In this document: positions 17,010 through 24,236 of the stretch, piece by piece
Layout: the number at the start of each line of letters is the position of its first letter
How positions within the stretch are numbered: position 1 is the first letter of the stretch
NCBI GenBank assembly: GCA_036558305.1
Contig: DATBFX010000131.1
Location: forward strand, 1-35,744
From: DATBFX01 sp036558305
Lineage (GTDB): Bacteria > Chloroflexota > Chloroflexia > Thermomicrobiales > UBA6265
Reading direction: 5' to 3'
DNA length: 35,744 nt
The notes under the pieces: model-generated
Told to the model about the DNA's origin: nothing
The model's input: only the letters and a program-made list of their open reading frames with translations
Databases searched by the model: none
Program-made: the position numbers and the translations under genes

Positions 17010-17735
17010 GTGACACCGACCGAACGCATCGACGAACCGATCCCCGCCACCGACGACCAGCCTCAGGTCACCCACGCGATGGAGGACTATCTGAAGGCCG
17101 TCTACCGCCTGCGCGACGCCGACGGTCCGGGGAGTCAGGTCACGACCCAACGCCTGGCCGACGAACTGGGGGTCACCGGCCCCTCCGTCACCAACATGGT
17201 CAAACGCCTCCACGAACTCCGCCTGCTCCGCCACACCCGCTACCACGGCGTCGAACTCACCCCCGCCGGCGAGAAGATTGCCCTCGAAGTCCTCCGCCAC
17301 CACCGGCTGCTCGAACTCTACCTGGCCGAGAGTCTCGGCTATCCCTGGGACGAGGTCCACGCCGAGGCCGAGCGCCTCGAGCATCACGTCAGCGACGAAC
17401 TCGAAGCGCGCATGGACTCGGTCCTCGGCCACCCCACCCGCGATCCCCACGGCGACCCCATCCCCAGCCGCGAAGGCCAGATCGACGCCGTCTCCGCCGT
17501 ATCCCTGCTCGACCTCGCCCCCGGCGAATCCGCGTCCGTCTCCCGCGTCTCCGATCGCGACCCCGAGCAACTCCGCTACCTCGGCGGCCTCGGCCTCTAC
17601 CCCGGTGCCGTCGTCCGCCTCACCGAACGCCTCCCCTTTGACGGTCCCCTCCGCATCGACGTCGCCGGCGCCGAGCACGTCATCGGCCGCGCCCTCGCGA
17701 CCGCGGTCCACGTCGTCCCCAATCCCACATCCTAA
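17010..17735 (+). CDS. DtxR/MntR-type metal-dependent transcription regulator
   Basis: A 241-residue regulator of the iron/manganese-sensing DtxR family. The N-terminal winged helix (about 22-85) contains TTQRLADELGVTGPSVTNMVKRLHELRLL. The dimerisation/metal-binding domain follows (LEVLRHHRLLELYLAESLGYPWDEVHAEAERLEHHVSDELEARMDSVLGHPTRDPHGDPIP), with the conserved HHRLLE, E..EHHVS and GHP..DPHG metal-site blocks. A C-terminal SH3-like FeoA domain (about 155-240) completes the long form. The start is GTG 17010. It lies just upstream of a multicopper oxidase and a ZIP transporter, which are its likely targets. A family A hairpin (17767-17815) directly after the stop may end its transcript. Confidence 0.93.
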   Translation: MTPTERIDEPIPATDDQPQVTHAMEDYLKAVYRLRDADGPGSQVTTQRLADELGVTGPSVTNMVKRLHELRLLRHTRYHGVELTPAGEKIALEVLRHHRLLELYLAESLGYPWDEVHAEAERLEHHVSDELEARMDSVLGHPTRDPHGDPIPSREGQIDAVSAVSLLDLAPGESASVSRVSDRDPEQLRYLGGLGLYPGAVVRLTERLPFDGPLRIDVAGAEHVIGRALATAVHVVPNPTS

Positions 17736-17766
17736 ACCTAGCAAGATCGAGGAGACGGCGCAATCC

Positions 17767-17815
17767 GTCGTCGGGGCGGACAGCGCCCAGGGGGCACCCG
17801 GTCCGCCCCGACGAC
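17767..17815. repeat. Dispersed palindrome, family A (short copy), terminator-like
   Basis: Perfect 15-bp arms GTCGTCGGGGCGGAC (17767-17781) and GTCCGCCCCGACGAC (17801-17815) enclose GC-rich AGCGCCCAGGGGGCACCCG. Read on the minus strand the interior GGGTGCCCCCTGGGCGCTGTCC matches the left half of the 28142 copy. It lies 32 bases after the dtxR-type stop and is followed by CTTTGT, so it could act as a terminator separating the regulator from the oxidase gene. Confidence 0.8.
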
Positions 17816-17852
17816 CTTTGTGGCGGTCTCATCACCTGATCTATTGCGAAAA

Positions 17853-17896
17853 ATAGTCTCGTCTATATTGACAACGCCGGCTCAACTAAATATCCT
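17853..17896 (+). promoter_or_regulatory. Promoter of the oxidase-ZIP unit with candidate operator
   Basis: TTGACA (17868-17873), a 17-bp spacer and TATCCT (17891-17896) form a strong promoter for the multicopper oxidase gene at 17933. Immediately upstream lies an imperfect palindrome ATAGTCTCGTCTAT (17853-17866; ATAG-N6-CTAT with a further C/G match) in an AT-rich patch that is unusual for this genome. It is a plausible site for the adjacent DtxR-type regulator, but it does not match the classical DtxR box closely. Confidence 0.6.
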
Positions 17897-17932
17897 GGTC
17901 CGGGGCGCGATGAATGCCCCGGAGGAGACGCC

Positions 17933-19045
17933 ATGTCTCGCATCGTTGATCGCCGCTCACTCTTACGCATCGGGGCCGGCGGCACCGCCCTGGTCGGTGC
18001 CGCGTCCGCGATTCCCCTTCTGATCCCGGCCGGCAGCGCCGCCCCGGAAGACTCGGCTCCGCCCGCCCACGACGGCCGGCATCAGGACGACGGACCGCAC
18101 GACGGCCACGGCAACAGCGCCACGGTCGGCGACGTCGACGTTGCCGCGATGCGCATCGACCCCACGACCTTCCTGACCACCTTCGACTACGGCGAACCCA
18201 CCACGATGGCCGACGGCACCATCGTTCGCGAGTGGGACATCGTCGCCGTCGACAAGGAGATCGAGATCGCGCCGGGTCTCTTCTTTCCCGCCTGGACCTA
18301 CAACGGCCAGGTCCCCGGTCCGACCCTCCGCTGCAACGAGGGCGACCGGCTGCGGATCACCTTCGTCAACAACGGCTCCCACCCGCACACGCTCCACTTC
18401 CACGGCATCCACAGCGCGGCGATGGACGGCGTCAGCGGCATCGGCCGCGGCGAGATCGCACCCGGAGAGACCTTCGTCTACGAGATGCCCGCCAAACCGT
18501 TCGGCTGCCACCTCTACCACTGCCACGCCTCGCCCCTGAAGCGCCACATCCACAAGGGGCTCTACGGCGCCTTCATCATCAACCCCGATCCGGTCAAGCG
18601 CGGCGACAAGGCGAAGACCCGCCATCCCGACTACCCCGAGTCCGCGGCGTGGCAGGAATTCGCGATGGTGATGAACGCCTTTGACACCAACTTCGACGGC
18701 GAAAACGAGGTCTACGCCGTCAATTCGGTCGCCCACCACTACCTGAAGCACCCGATCCCGGTCGACAAGTCGCGTCCGGTTCGCCTCTACCTGATCAACA
18801 TGACCGAGTTCGACCCGCTTAACTCGTTCCACCTCCACGCCAACTTCTTCGACTACTACGACACCGGCACCCAGCTCGAACCGACCCTGCGGACGGTCGA
18901 CACCATCATGCAAGCACAGGGGCAACGCGGCATTCTGGAGATCGACTTCACCGACCCCGACCTCGAACCCGGCCAATACATGTTCCACGCCCACGTCTCC
19001 GAATTCGCCGAGCTCGGTTGGATGAGTCTGTTCGACGTCCGCTAG
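17933..19045 (+). CDS. Tat-exported multicopper oxidase
   Basis: A 370-residue copper oxidase with a twin-arginine signal (DRRSLLRIGAGGTALVGAASA, 6-26). A His/Asp-rich spacer follows (residues 45-60, HDGRHQDDGPHDGHG). Two cupredoxin domains carry the four copper HxH-type motifs: HPHTLHFHG (150-158), CHLYHCHAS (192-200), FHLHANFF (299-306) and MFHAHVSEFAELGWM (350-364), with C197 the likely type 1 ligand and M364 its axial ligand. It is shorter than three-domain laccases. GGAGGAG lies five bases before the ATG. It is followed after 27 bases by a ZIP transporter, so oxidation of Fe(II), Mn(II) or Cu(I) at the cell surface coupled to uptake is the natural reading, though nitrite reductase-like activity is not excluded. 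Confidence 0.92.
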   Translation: MSRIVDRRSLLRIGAGGTALVGAASAIPLLIPAGSAAPEDSAPPAHDGRHQDDGPHDGHGNSATVGDVDVAAMRIDPTTFLTTFDYGEPTTMADGTIVREWDIVAVDKEIEIAPGLFFPAWTYNGQVPGPTLRCNEGDRLRITFVNNGSHPHTLHFHGIHSAAMDGVSGIGRGEIAPGETFVYEMPAKPFGCHLYHCHASPLKRHIHKGLYGAFIINPDPVKRGDKAKTRHPDYPESAAWQEFAMVMNAFDTNFDGENEVYAVNSVAHHYLKHPIPVDKSRPVRLYLINMTEFDPLNSFHLHANFFDYYDTGTQLEPTLRTVDTIMQAQGQRGILEIDFTDPDLEPGQYMFHAHVSEFAELGWMSLFDVR

Positions 19046-19072
19046 CGCCGAACCCGACAGGAATCCCGCACG

Positions 19073-20302
19073 ATGACCGACACGACCCTCACCCCAAGAC
19101 CGGCGGCACCGGCCGACGTCGAACACCGGCCCGGCATCACGCCGCGCACGGCCCTCTTCGCCATCGTCCCGCTCGTACTGCTGGTCGGCGTCCTCGCCCT
19201 CATCTTCGCCACCGACGCCGGGCTCGGCGACCGCGCCGCGCCGCCGATCGAGACCCTCTCCGTCCAGCGCGTCCGGTTGCCCGAGCCCGGGTTGATCGAG
19301 GTCTCCGTCGTCAACGACGGACCCGATCCGATCACCATCGCCCAGGTCGTCGTCGACGACGCCTACTGGCGGTTCACCCAGGACCCCGTCGGCACACTCG
19401 ACCGCCTCGAATCGGCCACCCTTTCGATCCCCTATCCCTGGGTCCAGGACGAGGCCCACGCCATCGGCATCGTCTCCTCATCGGGCGTCGTCTTCGACGC
19501 CGAAGTTCCGGTCGCCATCGAGAGCCCACACACCGACCGCGCCAGCCTCGCCCGTTTCGGTCTGGTCGGTCTCTACGTCGGCATCGTCCCCGTCGCCCTC
19601 GGTCTCCTCTGGTATCCCTTTCTCCGTCGGCTCGGTCGCCGCGGCATGAATTTCGTCCTGGCCTTGACCATCGGCTTGCTCCTCTTCCTCGTCGTCGACA
19701 TGTTCCAGGAAGCCCAGGAGATCGCCCTTACCGTTCCGGCCGCCTGGAACGCCTCGCTCCTGGTGCCCATCCTTGCCATCCTGACGGCCGCCCTGCTGGT
19801 CGTCGTCGGCCGTTCCCTCCGCGGACGCGACGGCGAATCCTCGCCGCTTGCCCTCTCCTACCAGATCGCCACCGGCATCGGTCTTCACAACCTCGGCGAG
19901 GGTCTCGCCATCGGCGCCGCCTTCGCCCTCGGCGAGGCCGCCCTCGGCGTCTTCCTCGTCGCCGGGTTCACCCTCCACAACGTCACCGAAGGCGTCGGCA
20001 TCGCCGCTCCACTCGTGCGCAATCGCCCATCAATCCTTCACTTCATCGCGCTCGCGGCGGTTGCCGGCGGTCCGGCGATCCTCGGCACCTGGCTCGGCGC
20101 CTTCACCTACTCGCCGTTCTGGACCACCGTCTTTCTCGCCGTCGGCGTCGGCGCCATCCTCCAGGTCATCGTCGAAGTCGGCCGCCTGATTCTCCGCAGC
20201 CAGACCCGTCACCGCGAACCGGCGCTCACCTGGACTACCTTCGGCGGCATCAGCGCGGGCATCGCCCTGATGTACCTGACTGCCCTCCTCGTCACCGCAT
20301 AG
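19073..20302 (+). CDS. ZIP-family metal transporter with N-terminal exported domain
   Basis: A 409-residue divalent-metal transporter. The metal-binding helices have the ZIP signatures HNLGEG (272-277) and HNVTEG (302-307), matching the paired HNxxEG motifs of the family that carries Zn, Fe or Mn inward. The N-terminus is unusual: one membrane helix (about 25-47), then about 110 residues (50-160) predicted as beta strands (IETLSVQRVRLPEPGLIEVSVVNDG), and then the ZIP helices from 161. This domain should lie outside the membrane, where it could meet the oxidase encoded just upstream. The ATG at 19073 is 27 bases after the oxidase stop; co-transcription is very likely. Confidence 0.92.
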   Translation: MTDTTLTPRPAAPADVEHRPGITPRTALFAIVPLVLLVGVLALIFATDAGLGDRAAPPIETLSVQRVRLPEPGLIEVSVVNDGPDPITIAQVVVDDAYWRFTQDPVGTLDRLESATLSIPYPWVQDEAHAIGIVSSSGVVFDAEVPVAIESPHTDRASLARFGLVGLYVGIVPVALGLLWYPFLRRLGRRGMNFVLALTIGLLLFLVVDMFQEAQEIALTVPAAWNASLLVPILAILTAALLVVVGRSLRGRDGESSPLALSYQIATGIGLHNLGEGLAIGAAFALGEAALGVFLVAGFTLHNVTEGVGIAAPLVRNRPSILHFIALAAVAGGPAILGTWLGAFTYSPFWTTVFLAVGVGAILQVIVEVGRLILRSQTRHREPALTWTTFGGISAGIALMYLTALLVTA

Positions 20303-20713
20303 GTGCATCGCCACCGGCGTTGGCAACCGGGCACGGCACCCTGCCGCCGGCGATACCCGCATCCCCCCGACCGAGCCGCTGGGTCGCCTAACCTGCCCTC
20401 CAATTTCCATTTTGGCCCGTCGGGGTGGTTCCGCCGATGCCTTCGGCGTGCTAGGATTGGTACTTGACGCAGAGGCAACCTCGAACCCGCCACCCGCGCC
20501 GACCCGTCAGTCGAGACACGGTCGCCCGGTGCCTGTGCTGCGTCGTGGACGCGACGAAACCGCGCGGTGCGGTGAGTCGTTCTATCTGCGGACGGATTTC
20601 GGGTGCGGAACGGCCGCCGCATCCGTCGCTTCTCCCGGTGCGGGGAGTGGTCCGCCAAGGCCGGTGTGCGAGGCGCCACGGGCGCAGGGGAACGTAACGG
20701 GAAGGGCAAAACG
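20303..20713. other. Gene-free spacer before the L,D-transpeptidase
   Basis: I see no gene here. The stretch has an extended -10-like TGCTAGGAT around 20448-20457 and a TTGACG around 20463-20468, neither with a good partner. Small inverted repeats are present but no clear terminator for the ZIP gene. Confidence 0.4.
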
Positions 20714-21931
20714 ATGCATGGTCGCTCCGGGGTTCGCTGGTCCCCGCGGATTCACGCGTACGCCCCACTGGTCGCACTCGTCGCGGTCGCCACGCTGCTC
20801 CTGACGCCCTCGTTAGCGGTCGCCCAGGGCAGTGCCGGCCGTGCCGTCCAGCCGAGCCGCAACGTCGATTGGTCGCCGCCGACCACCGTCTACATCCCCG
20901 ACACCGGCCAGACGATCGACGGGGTCTTCCTCGACTTCTGGCGCAACAACGACGGCATCGACAACTACGGGAACCCGATCACCCCGGAGTTGCAGGAGAA
21001 CGGCCACACCGTCCAGTACTACCAGTATGCCCGCTTCGAATACTGGCCGGATGACCCCGACGGCAACGTCGTCCACATCGGCAACATCGGCCAGGAGTTG
21101 CGGCCCCAGGTCGTGTTACGCACCTCGGCGATCGCCCCAACGGGCACCTCCACCACCGATTCCAGCAACGAATTGGCGAAGATGGAGCGCGCCTGGCTTC
21201 CGCTCGACCAGAAAACCGCCTCCAAACCCAACACCGACACCTGGCGCTACGTGCCGGAGTCGAAGCACAGCGTCCAGTGGGGTTTCAAGGCCTTCTGGGA
21301 ATCGGACGGGATGGCCGACTACCTCGGCAACCCGCTGACCGAGGAATTCATCCTTAGCGGCACCACGTACCAGATCTTCGAACGCGGCGAGCTCGCCTGG
21401 CAACAGAAAAAGGACCCCTGGCTCGTTCCGCTCGGCGAGCAACTGGTCAAGCGATACAAACTCGACACCTCTCCCCAGGATCAGGGCGACATCCCGACCT
21501 ACGACGAGTCGCTCTTCGTTCCGCCGCCGGAACCCGATCTCGGCCCCCGCACCGGCAACGGCGGCGAGCACTGGATCGAGGTCAACCTCAGCACCCAATA
21601 CCTGATCGCCTGGGAAGGCGACGTCGACGTCAACGAGACCTACGTCAGCACCGGTCGCCCAGGCTTCGACACCCCCACCGGCACCTTCTACATCAACAGT
21701 AAACTTGATGAGACCGACATGGAAGGCGTGATCAACGGCGAGTACTACGACGTACCGTCTGTCCCCTGGGTCATGTACTTCACCGACCTCGGCCACGCCC
21801 TCCATGGCACCTACTGGCACAACAACTTCGGCGAGACCATGAGCCACGGCTGCGTCAACCTGCCGATGGACTTCGCCGAATGGCTCTACGGATGGGCCGA
21901 CATCGGCACCCGCGTCGAGATCCACTACTAA
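20714..21931 (+). CDS. Exported L,D-transpeptidase (YkuD) with two FW-YGNP repeats
   Basis: A 405-residue exported protein with a signal peptide (about 12-38, ALVAVATLLLTPSLAVAQG). Two copies of a repeat about 55 residues long follow: GVFLDFWRNNDGIDNYGNPIT (70-90) and WGFKAFWESDGMADYLGNPLT (189-209), each continuing into GxTxQxFxRxxxxW. This repeat is common in exported Chloroflexota proteins and may bind the cell wall. The C-terminal YkuD domain (about 285-405) has H361/H364 and the catalytic SHGC (377-380, Cys380) in HGTYWHNNFGETMSHGCVNL. It should cross-link or anchor peptidoglycan. GGAAGGG precedes the ATG by about eight bases; the longer open frame upstream is arginine-rich shadow. Confidence 0.93.
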   Translation: MHGRSGVRWSPRIHAYAPLVALVAVATLLLTPSLAVAQGSAGRAVQPSRNVDWSPPTTVYIPDTGQTIDGVFLDFWRNNDGIDNYGNPITPELQENGHTVQYYQYARFEYWPDDPDGNVVHIGNIGQELRPQVVLRTSAIAPTGTSTTDSSNELAKMERAWLPLDQKTASKPNTDTWRYVPESKHSVQWGFKAFWESDGMADYLGNPLTEEFILSGTTYQIFERGELAWQQKKDPWLVPLGEQLVKRYKLDTSPQDQGDIPTYDESLFVPPPEPDLGPRTGNGGEHWIEVNLSTQYLIAWEGDVDVNETYVSTGRPGFDTPTGTFYINSKLDETDMEGVINGEYYDVPSVPWVMYFTDLGHALHGTYWHNNFGETMSHGCVNLPMDFAEWLYGWADIGTRVEIHY

Positions 21932-21935
21932 CCGA

Positions 21936-22007
21936 GACGGACAGACGGACAGACGGACAGACGGACAGACGGACAGACGGACAGACGGACAGACGGACAG
22001 ACGGACA
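21936..22007. repeat. Nine tandem copies of GACGGACA
   Basis: Nine perfect consecutive 8-bp units (72 bp) begin five bases after the L,D-transpeptidase stop. The same unit in inverted orientation occurs four times at 22072-22103, so the two arrays can pair. Perfect short-unit arrays of this size are prone to slippage and copy-number change. Confidence 0.97.
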
Positions 22008-22020
22008 GTCGTCAATAGCA

Positions 22021-22058
22021 GCAGGGCCGGGGATCCATATCCCGGCCCTGCAGTTTTC
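22021..22058 (+). terminator. Rho-independent terminator of the L,D-transpeptidase gene
   Basis: GCAGGGCCGGG (22021-22031) and CCCGGCCCTGC (22041-22051) form a perfect 11-bp stem with a 9-base loop, followed by AGTTTTCGTTCT. It is a good intrinsic terminator for the plus strand and sits in the middle of the two inverted 8-bp repeat arrays. Confidence 0.85.
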
Positions 22059-22071
22059 GTTCTCCAACTCT

Positions 22072-22103
22072 TGTCCGTCTGTCCGTCTGTCCGTCTGTCC
22101 GTC
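22072..22103. repeat. Four tandem copies of TGTCCGTC (inverse of GACGGACA)
   Basis: Four perfect 8-bp units in inverted orientation to the array at 21936-22007. Together the arrays and the central terminator make a nested palindrome of about 168 bp. Confidence 0.97.
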
Positions 22104-22224
22104 TTCGTCCGGCATCGCTGCCCGGCACGTCGCGCAGGCTGCGTTTGCCCGCGTGGTACCATGCTGTGCGAGGACGCCGGGACCCGCGGGAGCGCGGCGT
22201 GCCGGCGGCGATCGGCGAGAGAGG

Positions 22225-22692
22225 ATGATCGGCCGGTCCTGCGCATCGCGCGACAGTTCGTCCACCACCCGGCACAGCAAGTCCCTGCTCTTGCTCGCGG
22301 TATTCTGTCTGCTCATGCTTCCCCAGTCGTACATGGGCGGCGCCTCGCTCCCGCACCCGCACGCGATCTTTCAGTTCTGGTTCCACGGCAGTCACCTCAC
22401 CGCCGCCCATCACCACGACGACGGTGACGACGACCACGACCATACGGTCACCGAACCGCTTTCGCCCGCTGAGGCCGAAGCGGCGGCTCGTGCCGCGTTC
22501 GCCGAAACCCCGACGATCGCCCAGATGCCGCCGTCGTACGAGGGGAGCGACGCGATCGGCAGCATCCTCGTCGATGGCTTGGTCTTCGTCCTCGCGGCGA
22601 TGGTGGGTCTGTTCGCCGTGACGCGGTTGCGCGACGGCTTGACCCCTTCCCCTGAAGCGCCGCCGCCACGGCTCCGGGTGGCCTCGACGTGA
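22225..22692 (+). CDS. Small His/Asp-rich membrane protein
   Basis: A 155-residue protein with two hydrophobic segments: 19-38 (KSLLLLAVFCLLMLPQSYMG) and about 112-134 (GSILVDGLVFVLAAMVGLFAV). Between them is a loop very rich in histidine and aspartate, LPHPHAIFQFWFHGSHLTAAHHHDDGDDDHDH (42-73), with about 11 histidines, expected outside the membrane and likely to bind metal. I recognise no named family. The ATG at 22225 is chosen because the hydrophobic segment follows at a normal distance; the frame is open upstream through the repeat arrays. It is the first gene of the copper/redox cluster, 66 bases before the next. Confidence 0.7.
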   Translation: MIGRSCASRDSSSTTRHSKSLLLLAVFCLLMLPQSYMGGASLPHPHAIFQFWFHGSHLTAAHHHDDGDDDHDHTVTEPLSPAEAEAAARAAFAETPTIAQMPPSYEGSDAIGSILVDGLVFVLAAMVGLFAVTRLRDGLTPSPEAPPPRLRVAST

Positions 22693-22758
22693 TCGAGACG
22701 ACCCGACGCGAACAGACCGCGCCGCCCGCGGCGTGCGGGTGGCCAGGAGGAATGCATC

Positions 22759-23448
22759 ATGCAGCGCATCGTGCGTCTGATCGGTGTTGCCAGTGCGGCG
22801 GTTGCCGCCGCCGGGTTCCTGCCGGCCGTCGCCTCCGCGCACGAACACCGTGACGTGGACGGTGGAAAGTACTCGGTGGAAGTCGGCTTCCTCGACGAAC
22901 CGGCGATTACCGGATTCAAAAACGGCCTCGACCTTCGCGTCAGCGCGAACACCGGCGCCACGCCGGCACCCGGAAGCGATGCAGACGAAGGCGGAAGTCC
23001 GGTCGAAGGTCTGGAGTCGACCTTACAAGTCGAAATCATCTATATCGACCAGAAAATGCCCTTGACCCTTGAGCCCCGGTTCGGCACACCCGGCGCCTAC
23101 AACGCCTACGTGATTCCGACGGCCGCGGGCGACTACACGTTCCACATCTTCGGCACGATCAACGGCGACGCGATCGACGAGAACTTCACCTCCTCACCGG
23201 AGGGATTCAGCTCCGTGGTCGACGCCTCGACGTACCAGTTCCCAAAGCAGTCGAGCGAAAAGAGCGGGACGATCGCCGGGACGATCGCCGGCGGTAACAC
23301 CGCCGGAACCGGTACCGGCGCGATCCTGGGCGGGTTCGCGGCCGGTCTCGCGATCGGTGCCGCCGGGCTCGTTCTCGTCCGCCGCGGCGTCGCCGTTCGC
23401 CGCCCGGCCCTGACGCCGGAAAGGACGCGGGCCGGTGCCGGCGATTAA
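22759..23448 (+). CDS. Exported, C-terminally anchored protein in copper cluster
   Basis: A 229-residue protein with a signal peptide (1-29, ending AVASAHEHRDVDGG) and a histidine directly after the predicted cleavage site. A beta-rich body of about 150 residues contains KYSVEVGFLDEPAITGFKNGLDLRV and AGDYTFHIFGTINGD, the layout of FixH/YtkA-like or immunoglobulin-like copper-associated domains. A C-terminal helix (about 192-214) anchors it, preceded by a duplicated GTIAGTIAGGNTAG linker. AGGAGG precedes the ATG by eight bases. Its end overlaps the next gene by 14 bases. Function is not known; location and the N-terminal AHEH suggest metal binding. Confidence 0.8.
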   Translation: MQRIVRLIGVASAAVAAAGFLPAVASAHEHRDVDGGKYSVEVGFLDEPAITGFKNGLDLRVSANTGATPAPGSDADEGGSPVEGLESTLQVEIIYIDQKMPLTLEPRFGTPGAYNAYVIPTAAGDYTFHIFGTINGDAIDENFTSSPEGFSSVVDASTYQFPKQSSEKSGTIAGTIAGGNTAGTGTGAILGGFAAGLAIGAAGLVLVRRGVAVRRPALTPERTRAGAGD

Positions 23449-24157
23449 CGGTCAGGCGCACCGCGATCGAGGAGCACCGTGCCCTACGCGGTCCCCGTCA
23501 CCGCGGCTTCGGTCGGTCACGCGGTCGCTGTTTGCGCTCCTCGTCGTCGGGTTCGGTCTCCTGGCGTTGCCGTCCGGTCGCGCCCTTGCCCACGCCCAGC
23601 CCGTGCGGGCCGATCCTCCCATCAACGGCAAGATCGCCACCGCACCGAGCAAACTCGAGGTCTGGTTCAGCGAGGAGGTCGACACCAAGGACGTCCGGCT
23701 GTCGGTCAAGGGGCCGGACGGTTCCGTCGTCGATCAGGGAGACACCGCGGTCGACCTCTTCGACCCACAACGCGTCCACGTCACCGTCTCGCTCAAACCG
23801 GGACTCGGACCGGGCAACTACCTCGTCACCTGGCACACGCTGTCGGCGCTCGACGGCGACGCCGCGGACGGTTTCTTCTCGTTCTTCGTCGAGGGCGGCA
23901 CTCCTTCCGCATCTCCGGTGGCGTCTCCCCTGGCGTCGCCGATCGCCGCGACACCAACCACGCCGCCGACCGCCGCAGCCGGCGCCATCACGGTCGGTCC
24001 CACGGCAACCGCCGTCCCGGTTCCCCCCGACGATTCGAACTTCGACTCGCGGGCATTCGGTCTGGCAGTGTTGGCCGGCATCGTCGTGGCCATCGGCATC
24101 TATTTGTTCTGGCGCCTCGTCCGCCCGAAACCGGGAAGCGGCGCGCCGCCCGAGTGA
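23435..24157 (+). CDS. CopC-like exported protein, membrane anchored, lacking the DGH histidine
   Basis: A 240-residue protein. A signal peptide (28-53) ends in ALAHAQPVRADPP, so H53 would be near the mature N-terminus as in CopC copper carriers. The CopC-like beta domain covers about 53-153 (SKLEVWFSEEVDTKDVRLSV, GNYLVTWHTLSALDGD). CopC proteins usually have D-G-H here as copper ligands; this one reads D140-G-D142, so the canonical Cu(II) site is altered. A Pro/Ser/Thr linker (155-200, with ASPVASPLASP) and a C-terminal helix (208-226) tether it. The start is GTG 23435, which overlaps the preceding gene; no other in-frame start precedes the signal. Confidence 0.87.
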   Translation: MPAINGQAHRDRGAPCPTRSPSPRLRSVTRSLFALLVVGFGLLALPSGRALAHAQPVRADPPINGKIATAPSKLEVWFSEEVDTKDVRLSVKGPDGSVVDQGDTAVDLFDPQRVHVTVSLKPGLGPGNYLVTWHTLSALDGDAADGFFSFFVEGGTPSASPVASPLASPIAATPTTPPTAAAGAITVGPTATAVPVPPDDSNFDSRAFGLAVLAGIVVAIGIYLFWRLVRPKPGSGAPPE

Positions 24158-24236
24158 CGCGTGGCGGAACGCGGGCTCAGGTCCCGCCGAACTCCCACGG
24201 CCGAAAGAACCCCCGACCGGTCACCTTGGATTGATC

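Noticed and set aside
17963..19459. 498-codon minus-strand frame opposite the oxidase and ZIP genes
   Set aside because: Composition is shadow-like (GVGVDDG repeats), no start signal, and it crosses two clear plus-strand genes.
21936..22103. CRISPR array
   Set aside because: Units are 8 bp, contiguous and without spacers, and no cas gene is near; it is a simple tandem repeat.
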